Positions 1-5,084 of a stretch of 11,006 bases of DNA are shown one piece after another. Source of the stretch: CAMLDH01 sp966250375 (GTDB lineage: Bacteria > Pseudomonadota > Gammaproteobacteria > Burkholderiales > Burkholderiaceae_D); assembly GCA_966250375.1 (NCBI GenBank), contig CBINHE010000119.1, positions 1-11,006 of the forward strand, in the 5' to 3' direction. Positions within the stretch are counted from its first letter, which is position 1; every line of letters starts with the position of its first letter. The position numbers and the translations under genes were made by a program. The notes below the pieces were generated by a model. It had not been told where the DNA came from. It searched no databases and saw only the letters and a list, made by a program, of their open reading frames with translations.

Positions 1-50
1 GCAGATGTTACGGGAATAAAATTGAGTTTCATATTTGTGTATAACCCTAT
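1..50. other. AT-rich segment of unknown origin abutting the btuF-like gene
   Basis: These 50 bases are about one third GC, while the adjoining btuF-like coding sequence is clearly GC-richer. The family match of the protein ends at the same place. It may be the terminus of an inserted element whose body lies outside the window. No terminal repeat or target duplication can be checked from one side only. Confidence 0.35.
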
Positions 51-386
51 GGGCTTGAGTGCGATGATGCGTTCCAGATCCAGCATGCCGGAGCCGCCTA
101 TCGATGCAATGCGCTTGGCCTGCGGCGGGTAATCGCTGTATTCGCTGACGCCAACCAGTTTGGCGCCGGCACCGGCTGCGAAGATCAACTCGGTCGCATG
201 CGGTGCCAGGCTGACGATGCGCTGGGCTGGCGCTGCAAGCGTTACCGCATGTTTTGTATCGTCCACGACGGATAACGCAGCTGACGCAGATACCGGCCAG
301 AGCGGCAGCAAGACGCTTGCGCTGCACGCTAACCACCACTTCCGCATCCAGCGCCGCATATCCGTTGCTGCAGTGATTTCCAGCAT
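1..386 (-). CDS. BtuF-like periplasmic metal/cobalamin-binding protein, N-terminal part only
   Basis: Reading the minus strand from ATG at 386 (or a second ATG at 359) gives a typical lipid-free signal peptide: basic start MRRWMRKWW, a hydrophobic stretch, and a cleavage-like VSASA|A. The mature start then matches the helical-backbone metal receptor (BtuF/FecB, Peripla_BP_2) fold, with RIVSLAPHATELIFAAGAG, VGVSEYSDYPPQAKRIASIG and LDLERIIALKP. Family members would bind cobalamin or a related metal chelate in the periplasm for an ABC importer. The ATG at 386 lies 8 bases after the panC stop, so the gene is probably the last of that operon. I prefer 359 as the true start because it gives the best signal peptide, but neither start has a good Shine-Dalgarno. 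After ...LKP (position 51) the frame stays open to the window edge but codes IGLYTNMKLNF, which does not fit the family. The gene is therefore either interrupted there or simply divergent. The substrate cannot be told from this part. Confidence 0.75.
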   Translation of the reverse strand, partial: MLEITAATDMRRWMRKWWLACSASVLLPLWPVSASAALSVVDDTKHAVTLAAPAQRIVSLAPHATELIFAAGAGAKLVGVSEYSDYPPQAKRIASIGGSGMLDLERIIALKPIGLYTNMKLNFIPVTS

Positions 387-394
387 TGCGCTGG

Positions 395-1234
395 TCAGAT
401 TTCGAGATTGTCGATCAAGCGCGTGATGCCGAGTTTAGCGGCGGCCAGTACCACTAGTTGCGCACCTTGCGCCAGATCGCCGGCCGAAGGCGGTTGCAAA
501 TCGACGCGCTTGCGTATCGATATGTAGTCGGGTTTCCAGCCGCGCTCGGCGAGTTGACGCATCGCTTTTTTCTCCAGTTTCGAAATGTCGAGATGACCGG
601 AGCGCACTTCGTTTGCTACTTGATTCAGGGCTTGGAATAGTGCCGGCGCTTCGGCGCGTTCCGCTTCCGACAGGTAGCCGTTGCGTGACGACAGCGCGAG
701 ACCATCGTCGGCACGATAGGTTTCGGCTGCGATGATTTCGGTTGGCAGCGCAAACTGTTTCGACATGTTGCGTACAATCATGAGCTGCTGATAATCCTTT
801 TTGCCGAAGATCGCGACACGCGGCTGCACGCAGGAGAACAGCTTCAATACGACGGTGGTGACGCCGGTAAAGAATCCAGGGCGGAATTCGCCTTCCAGTG
901 TGTTACCGAGATCGTCCGGCGGACGCACGCGGAATTCCTGCGGCTCCGGATAGAGATCTTTTTCCGTCGGCGCAAACAAGACATACACGCCTTCTTTTTC
1001 CAGCTTTTCGACATCGGCTTGGAAAGTGCGCGGATATTTATCGAAATCCTCATTCGGACCGAATTGCAGACGATTGACGAAGATCGATGCGACGATCGGA
1101 TCGCCATGCTTGCGTGCCAATCGCATCAGCGACAAATGGCCTTCGTGTAAATTGCCCATGGTCGGCACGAATGCGGTACGCAATTGTCCGCGCAACTGGT
1201 CGCGCAATTCATCGATGGAAGAGATGATTTTCAT
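395..1234 (-). CDS. panC: Pantothenate synthetase (pantoate--beta-alanine ligase)
   Basis: The 279-residue protein has the usual PanC length. PanC joins pantoate to beta-alanine using ATP, through a pantoyl-adenylate, in cytoplasmic vitamin B5 and coenzyme A synthesis. Visible signatures are PTMGNLHEGHLSL at residues 24-36 with the nucleotidyltransferase HxGH at 30-33, LQFGPNEDFDKYPRT at 56-70, FGKKDYQQL at 143-151, and the KMSKS-equivalent loop LSSRNGYLS at 181-189. Position 54 is Arg in VNRLQF where many orthologues have Pro; the pocket is otherwise normal. The ATG at 1234 is preceded by AAGGCAG as a reasonable ribosome site. The gene lies 102 bases downstream of scpA on the same strand and 8 bases upstream of the btuF-like start, so co-transcription is likely. 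Confidence 0.97.
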   Translation of the reverse strand: MKIISSIDELRDQLRGQLRTAFVPTMGNLHEGHLSLMRLARKHGDPIVASIFVNRLQFGPNEDFDKYPRTFQADVEKLEKEGVYVLFAPTEKDLYPEPQEFRVRPPDDLGNTLEGEFRPGFFTGVTTVVLKLFSCVQPRVAIFGKKDYQQLMIVRNMSKQFALPTEIIAAETYRADDGLALSSRNGYLSEAERAEAPALFQALNQVANEVRSGHLDISKLEKKAMRQLAERGWKPDYISIRKRVDLQPPSAGDLAQGAQLVVLAAAKLGITRLIDNLEI

Positions 1235-1261
1235 GAAACTGCCTTGGTGTTGTCATGCAAT

Positions 1262-1294
1262 CGGCCATTCTGCCTACGCACATCAGAATGGTCG
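1262..1294 (-). other. Stem-loop between scpA and panC
   Basis: CGGCCATTCTG (1262-1272) pairs with CAGAATGGTCG (1284-1294) over 11 bp with one G-U wobble and an 11-base loop. On the minus (transcribed) strand no T-run follows, so it is not a canonical intrinsic terminator. It could stabilise or process the scpA-panC transcript. Confidence 0.4.
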
Positions 1295-1336
1295 AAAGAA
1301 GGGTTGATAGCCAGAAAAAGTGGATGGGATGAGGAA

Positions 1337-2191
1337 TTAGCTCGGTGCGTATGCCAGACGCACATAAATCGGTGCGAAGGCTTCGGCTTGCGTAATTTCG
1401 ATCAGCGTTTCTTTCGCTAGTTCGAGCAGTGCGACAAAGTTGACGACCAACACCGGCACGCCGCGTGAAGAGTCGAACAGGTCGGCAAACTCGACAAACT
1501 TGGTCGATTGCAGGCGACGCAAGATGCCTGTCATATGCGCGCGCACCGATAATTCTTCGCGGCTGATGGTGTGATGCGCAGTCAGTTTTGCGCGTTTCAA
1601 CACATCGGCCCAAGCGCTTTGCAAGTCGATTGCCTGGACTTCGGGCCAACGCGTGACAATGCTTTGTTCTATATAAATTTGTGTGCGGACATAGTCGCGG
1701 CCCAGTTGCGGCAGGGCGTCGATTTGCTGCGCAGCCAGTTTCATCTGTTCATATTCGAGCAGACGGCGTACCAGTTCGGCGCGCGGATCGGATGCTTCCT
1801 CGCCGTTATCGACTTTTTTGACTGGCAACAGCATGCGCGACTTAATCTCAATCAGCATCGCGGCCATTAACAGATATTCTGCCGCCAGTTCCAGATTGTG
1901 CACGCGGATCTGCTCGACGTAGTCCAGATATTGCAAGGTCACTTGCGCCATCGGAATGTCGAGGATGTTGAAGTTTTGTTTTCGGATCAGATACAGCAGC
2001 AAATCGAGCGGGCCTTCGAATGCTTCCAGGAACACTTCTAACGCATCCGGTGGGATATACAAATCCGTCGGCATCCGGAACAACGGTTCGCCGTACAGCT
2101 TGGCATACGCGACGCCATCGATCACGTTCGGCGTCGTATCGGGTTGCCCCTCGGGCGCGCCCGACGGCAACTGCGCCGGCATCGTTGTCAT
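1337..2191 (-). CDS. scpA: Segregation and condensation protein A
   Basis: ScpA is the kleisin subunit of the SMC-ScpA-ScpB condensin that compacts and segregates the chromosome. The 284-residue product carries the diagnostic N-terminal SMC-contacting helix region LEAFEGPLDLLLYLIRKQNF at residues 55-74. It continues NILDIPMAQVTLQYLDYVE, then ELAAEYLLMAAMLIEIKSRM at 101-120. A winged-helix C-terminus with LSVRAHMTGILRRL and FVEFADLF would close the kleisin on the SMC head. The first 50 residues or so are a poorly conserved extension, as in other betaproteobacterial ScpA proteins. The ATG at 2191 lies 3 bases after the stop of the DUF3460 gene, with no clear Shine-Dalgarno; translational coupling is plausible. 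MPAQ at residue 4 is an alternative start. No scpB is present in the window. Confidence 0.95.
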   Translation of the reverse strand: MTTMPAQLPSGAPEGQPDTTPNVIDGVAYAKLYGEPLFRMPTDLYIPPDALEVFLEAFEGPLDLLLYLIRKQNFNILDIPMAQVTLQYLDYVEQIRVHNLELAAEYLLMAAMLIEIKSRMLLPVKKVDNGEEASDPRAELVRRLLEYEQMKLAAQQIDALPQLGRDYVRTQIYIEQSIVTRWPEVQAIDLQSAWADVLKRAKLTAHHTISREELSVRAHMTGILRRLQSTKFVEFADLFDSSRGVPVLVVNFVALLELAKETLIEITQAEAFAPIYVRLAYAPS

Positions 2192-2194
2192 GAC

Positions 2195-2404
2195 TTAGTG
2201 CTTGTTTTGATATACGTAGGCTTGTTGCGGTACGCGAGAGTCTTTCGCGCGATCGCGCTGGTCGAGATCGATTGGCGCTTTGTCCCACAGGAGGGCGCGG
2301 CCTTCGCGCTGTTGCTCTTCCAGTTTTGGATTTTTTTGCTTGAGTTCCTTGATGAACTTGGTGATTTCGGACTCGTATTGCGTGAATTGCTTGCTGAATA
2401 TCAT
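2195..2404 (-). CDS. DUF3460 family protein, small and uncharacterised
   Basis: This 69-residue charged, soluble protein contains YESEITKFIKELKQKNPKLE at residues 10-29 and QQREGRALLWDKAPIDLDQR at 31-50. I recognise this as the DUF3460 family of Burkholderiales, a group with no assigned function. There is no signal peptide or membrane segment. The N-terminal half looks like an amphipathic helix, and the Gly-Arg-Ala-Leu-Leu-Trp-Asp-Lys core is the conserved part. It is the first gene of the scpA-panC cluster, and its stop lies 3 bases before the scpA ATG. The strong AGGAGG nearby (2423-2428) is on the opposite strand and does not serve this gene. Linkage to scpA is the only hint of a role. Confidence 0.85.
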   Translation of the reverse strand: MIFSKQFTQYESEITKFIKELKQKNPKLEEQQREGRALLWDKAPIDLDQRDRAKDSRVPQQAYVYQNKH

Positions 2405-2610
2405 GGCTTATTTAGTAACAAGAGGAGGTCAGCGCATATTCTACCTCGTCTTGTTCCTGATTTAGTCCGTGGAATGCGGTCGGGCCTCCATTAGTTACGT
2501 GACGTGATCGATGATCAGTACGATCTGCACTGGAGCAGACCGAAAACCAGGCAGGCGGTAACTAAGTAACTGGGTAAAATTAATTGTGATTCCTATGCGG
2601 TATTTTTTGT
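2405..2610. other. Intergenic region upstream of the DUF3460-scpA-panC cluster
   Basis: No gene is visible. The region must carry the promoter of the minus-strand cluster, but I see no convincing -35/-10 pair. It has small repeats: TTAGTTAC (2491-2498) is inverted as GTAACTAA (2558-2565), and GTAACT occurs twice at 2558 and 2566. A short hairpin TCTGC/GCAGA lies at 2524-2539. Its right edge, TTTTTTGTAG (2603-2612), is the left half of the REP split by the insertion sequence. Confidence 0.5.
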
Positions 2611-2613
2611 AGA

Positions 2614-2625
2614 TCCTATGATTTA
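2614..2625 (+). repeat. Left subterminal inverted repeat of the IS
   Basis: TCCTATGATTTA; its reverse complement matches the right copy at 4310-4321 at 10 of 12 positions, with the 8 central bases CTATGATT identical. It starts two bases inside the AG core. Confidence 0.7.
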
Positions 2626-2707
2626 AAAAAAGAAGAGAAAAAAAGAAGAGCCGGAAGCAAATCGATTCCTAAAATGAAAGTGCAAACCACCATTCAAGGA
2701 GAACGCA

Positions 2708-3858
2708 ATGCAACCGACTCAACGCAAGAATTTTACGCCGGACGAAGCCGTTTTGGCAGTGGTACTGGAATTGTCGAACAGAAGCAGGAAGATCGCATTG
2801 CACGACGGCAAGCGAGACAAGCCGGCCATTCATACGGTCTCGGATGCAGAAGCGCCCAAGCGTCTTGCCCACGCGGCGGCGACGATCGAAGAAGTGAAGC
2901 GCAAATGGCAGCTGGAGCAACACAGCCGTGTGGCGGTGGTGTATGAAGCCGGCCAGGACGCCTTCTGGATCGGCAGAGCGCTCGTCGACCTGGGATACGA
3001 AGCGCTGGCGGTCGACCCGGCCAGCATCCCGGTGGCGCGCCACGCGCGGCGCGCCAAGACCGACCGTCTCGACGCGATCAAACTGGTGACGTGCCTGCGC
3101 GCCTGGCTGCGCGGCGAACGGGACCGGATGCACGTGATCCAGGTGCCCTCGCCGCAAGCCGAAGCCCAGCGGCATCTGGTGCGAGACCGGGGGAAATGCA
3201 AAAGGAATGTGGACAGCACCGCGACCGCATGCGCAAGCTGCTGCGCACGGTGGGCTGCTGGGACCCGGTCGAAGGCGACTTTGCCCAGCGGCTGGCGCAG
3301 GGCGAAGTCCGGTGCCACGACGGCACGGCCATCGCCCCCGAGCCGCAGGAAAGGCTGAGCCGGGAGTGTGAGCGGCTGGCCCTGGTGGAGCAGCAATTGG
3401 CGGCGCTGGAGAAGAGCCTGGTCAAGCGCTTGCCGCCGCCGGTGCAAGAACGGATCGCGAGTTTGACACGCCTCAAAGGCGTCGGCGAGGTGGGCGCGAT
3501 GCGGCTGATGCTGGAACTGTTCTGGCGCGATTTCGGCAACCGGCGCCAGGTCGGCTCGTGCGTGGGCCTGGTGCCGCAGCCCTACGACAGCGGCGAGTCT
3601 CGGGTCGATCAAGGCATCAGCAAACAAGGCAACCGGCGGGTGCGCGCCTTGTTGATCGAGATGGCGTGGATGTGGCTGCGCTACCAGCCCGACAGCGCGC
3701 TGGCGAACTGGTTCATGCAACGCACGCAAGGCAGCGGGCCGAACAAGCGCGGCAAGCGCATTGCGATCGTGGCGGTGGCGCGCAAGCCGGCGATCGGCTT
3801 GTGGCGGTATGTGAAGGATGGGGTGATACCGGAAGGCGCGGTGATGAAGACGGCATAG
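2708..3858 (+). pseudogene. IS110/IS1111-family transposase, frameshifted
   Basis: The start ATG at 2708 has a good ribosome site, AAGGAGAACGCA. Frame one gives the N-terminal RuvC-like DEDD domain: VVYEAG with Glu80, AVDPASIPVARHARRAKTDR with Asp103 and Asp119, and LDAIKL with Asp122. At about codon 162 (near 3190) the family match moves to the -1 frame and continues to the TAG at 3856-3858. That part has an HhH-like LTRLKGVGEVGAMRL and the Transposase_20 motif GSCVGLVPQPYDSG, whose Ser (3589-3591) is the expected catalytic serine, then QGISKQGNRRVRALLIEMAW. Restoring one base gives exactly 384 codons including stop, the normal size, so a single-base deletion after the G-run at 3188-3192 is the likely cause. 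A sequencing error or programmed slippage is possible but less likely. The usual first Asp (GIDVSK) appears as Glu in LELSNRS, a property of this subgroup or a change; I cannot tell. Confidence 0.85.
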
Positions 3859-3909
3859 GCGCAGCAGCGACGCAAGGCGAAAGGCAGGTCAAGCAAAACG
3901 AGTTGAAGT

Positions 3910-4076
3910 GAACAAGCCCGTGCCCGCTCCTGGTTGCGATAGGCAACCGCCGCTAGTAGATGGGGCTTGTTCGAATCACGGTCACCTGAGCGCAGCGCGC
4001 ATGCAGGATTGGGCTGGAGCAGTAAAGCCGGCGGATAGAAGGTGGTGAGATGCGAGGTCTCACGAGACGATGACCG
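3910..4076 (+). ncRNA. Predicted IS110 bridge RNA (seeker RNA)
   Basis: It lies directly after the transposase, where IS1111-type elements keep their guide RNA. Stem-loop 1: GAACAAGCCC (3910-3919) pairs with GGGCTTGTTC (3963-3972), enclosing an internal loop and the hairpin GGTTGC/GCAACC (3932-3948). Its 5' loop strand GCCCGCTCCT (3922-3931) is the exact complement of the right flank AGGAGCGGGC (4321-4330). Its 3' strand has GTAG (3956-3959), equal to the left flank GTAG (2609-2612). Stem-loop 2: CGGTCA (3979-3984) pairs with TGACCG (4071-4076) and encloses the hairpin GGCT/AGCC (4012-4029). The 5' strand AGGAT (4005-4009) is the complement of the left IS end ATCCT (2613-2617). The 3' strand ATAGAAG (4035-4041) equals the right IS end (4316-4322). 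The order left target, right target, left donor, right donor around a CT core is that of known bridge RNAs. The ends of the RNA are approximate. Confidence 0.75.
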
Positions 4077-4170
4077 AGAGCTTCAAACGGATTGCGTGGC
4101 CCAGCCAATCGGACTGAACGGCGATGGTGCATGTGGCGGCAGAGCGTCAACAACAAAGGCGAGTCTGTAC

Positions 4171-4201
4171 GGTGTCAAGGCGAAAAGCGTGCCTTGACAC
4201 C
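4171..4201 (+). repeat. Hairpin 1 of a related pair in the IS right end
   Basis: GGTGTCAAGGC (4171-4181) and GCCTTGACACC (4191-4201) form a perfect 11-bp stem with a 9-base loop. It shares the stem core TGTCAAGG/CCTTGACA with the next hairpin. No T-run follows on either side, so it is not a plain terminator. Confidence 0.7.
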
Positions 4202-4216
4202 AAGGTTCAGCGTAAC

Positions 4217-4269
4217 GTCGGCTGTTGCGATGTCAAGGATACCCCGCCCTTGACATCGCACCAGCCGAC
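4217..4269 (+). repeat. Hairpin 2 of the pair, about 22-bp stem
   Basis: The arm at 4217-4238 (GTCGGCTG...GATGTCAAGG) pairs with 4248-4269 (CCTTGACATC...CAGCCGAC) over 22 positions with a single mismatch at 4225/4261 and a 9-base loop. The core matches hairpin 1. A further CTTGACAT occurs at 4303-4310 just inside the right subterminal repeat. The role is unknown; it lies between the guide RNA and the IS terminus. Confidence 0.75.
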
Positions 4270-4309
4270 AAAGGACGGGAATGGATGAATTTGCAAAACC
4301 CTCTTGACA

Positions 4310-4321
4310 TGAATCATAGAA
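4310..4321 (+). repeat. Right subterminal inverted repeat of the IS
   Basis: TGAATCATAGAA, partner of the left copy at 2614-2625. Its outer end overlaps the AG core and the first base of the REP half. Confidence 0.7.
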
Positions 4322-4386
4322 GGAGCGGGCCTTGCCCGCGATAGGTGTTAGCACATGCAATCTATCGCGAGCAAGGCTTGCTCCTA
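4321..4386. repeat. Inverted pair of REP sequences (REPIN-like), first REP split by the IS
   Basis: AGGAGCGGGC + CTTGCCCGCGATA (4321-4343) is followed after 19 bases by the inverted form (4363-4386). Read on the minus strand, the latter is TAGGAGCAAGC + CTTGCTCGCGATA. Each is a small palindrome, and the two differ by compensating changes that keep the stem (GCGGGC/GCCCGC versus GAGCAAG/CTTGCTC). The intact copy is preceded by TTTGTAG, giving the GTAG head tetranucleotide that marks REPs mobilised by RAYT transposases. The first copy has lost its GTAG to the far side of the insertion sequence (2609-2612). No RAYT gene is in the window. Confidence 0.85.
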
Positions 4387-4601
4387 CAAATCCATCGTTT
4401 CTTTTGTATGACGACTTAGTAATAGGAATGCAGGCTATCGAGCCGAAGGGAATGGCAGGTCGGGCAGGCCGGGTGGCACAGCAGTGCGGTTTGCGCCGAA
4501 CCGAAGGCGCCGGTCAGTCGCTGGCCGACAGCATCATGCCGAGCATCGGGCCCGAAAATATATCTCCCATTTATATCCCCATTGCGCGAAAACGGGAATG
4601 T
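4387..4601. other. Intergenic region between REP pair and GNAT gene
   Basis: No supported gene. A GC-rich block (about 4430-4560) is flanked by AT-rich sequence. Its minus strand has one frame, broken by a single TGA, that reads MGDIFSGPMLGMMLSASD and then continues to a Cys-rich stretch CHPACPTCH. This could be a gene remnant, but it is too short to assign. I see no clear terminator for the GNAT gene; the REP pair beyond might act as one. Confidence 0.4.
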
Positions 4602-5081
4602 TTAACTCTTGATTCGTTTGCGCATGACAGTGGGTGCCGGTTCCAAGGGATTGGCGTGCGTGTATTCCAGTTCAGGTGCTACTTCGAATCCGTACGCCGC
4701 ATACAAATCGAGCAGGCGCGACTGGTCTGATCTCACGCCAAGGCGCAGTTCGCTGGCACCGGACGTCAATGCCTGGTGAATGATTGCTTCCAGTAAATTC
4801 TGAGATAGATTGTTGCCGCGATAGTCAGCCAGTACGCCCATGCGCAGAATTTCCCAAATCTCCGGTTCCGCATCGAGCGAGAGCCAGCGCACCGAGCCCG
4901 CAGGTTGGTTGTCCACCAGCAACACAAATCCGCCGCCTTCTTGCAATTGTTCCGCCACGTGCACGGCAGTTTCACGATGGCCGCTGGAAGTAACGGCGAC
5001 CCGGTTAGCCCAAGCCGCACGCGTCAATTCGGCTATCAGCGGCGCATCATCCAGAGTTGCTTCGCGGATCAGGATATTCAT
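4602..5081 (-). CDS. GNAT-family N-acetyltransferase
   Basis: The 159-residue protein has the Gcn5-related acetyltransferase fold. IREATLDDAPLIAELTRAAW at residues 5-24 is the usual beta1-alpha1. The acetyl-CoA-binding motif A follows, MGVLADYRGNNLSQNLLEAI at 81-100, with a degenerate pyrophosphate loop RGNNLS in place of the standard R/QxxGxG/A. LYAAYGFEVAPELEYTH at 126-142 is the motif B region. It would transfer an acetyl group from acetyl-CoA to an amine; the acceptor is unknown. The ATG at 5081 lies 3 bases after the metG stop, so the two genes are almost certainly co-transcribed and probably translationally coupled. No signal peptide or membrane segment is visible. The call as GNAT is firm; specificity cannot be given. 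Confidence 0.88.
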   Translation of the reverse strand: MNILIREATLDDAPLIAELTRAAWANRVAVTSSGHRETAVHVAEQLQEGGGFVLLVDNQPAGSVRWLSLDAEPEIWEILRMGVLADYRGNNLSQNLLEAIIHQALTSGASELRLGVRSDQSRLLDLYAAYGFEVAPELEYTHANPLEPAPTVMRKRIKS

Positions 5082-5084
5082 TGA

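Larger units (their letters stand above)
2613..4322 (+). mobile_element. IS110-family (IS1111-type) insertion sequence inserted in a REP
   Basis: The element of about 1.71 kb contains a DEDD/Transposase_20 transposase (2708-3858) followed by about 460 non-coding bases. Its ends were set from three signs. First, imperfect subterminal inverted repeats TCCTATGATTTA (2614-2625) and TGAATCATAGAA (4310-4321) match at 10 of 12 positions when one is reversed; short subterminal repeats mark the IS1111 group. Second, the dinucleotide AG occurs at both junctions (2611-2612 and 4321-4322), as expected for the 2-bp core of IS110 elements. Third, joining the flanks restores TTTGTAG + GAGCGGGCC, which matches the start of the neighbouring intact REP, TTTGTAGGAGC. 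The exact ends are ambiguous by the two core bases. The long right end agrees with the IS1111 group, where the guide RNA lies after the transposase gene. Confidence 0.85.

Noticed and set aside
2144..2494. Plus-strand open frame with an AGGAGG nearby
   Set aside because: It is the complement of scpA and the DUF3460 gene. The AGGAGG at 2423-2428 has no start codon at the right distance that opens a protein-like frame.
3185..3200. Programmed -1 frameshift in the transposase
   Set aside because: IS110 transposases are normally single open frames, and the G-run followed by AAATGC is not a standard slippery heptamer. A deletion is simpler.
4171..4269. Intrinsic terminators at the IS right end
   Set aside because: Both hairpins lack a T-run on either strand.
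3910..4386. CRISPR-like array
   Set aside because: The repeats are inverted, not regularly spaced direct repeats, and are explained by the guide RNA, the paired hairpins and the REP pair.
4332..4730. 132-codon plus-strand open frame starting in the REP pair
   Set aside because: It begins inside a palindromic repeat, runs antisense into the GNAT gene, has no ribosome site and no recognisable domain.
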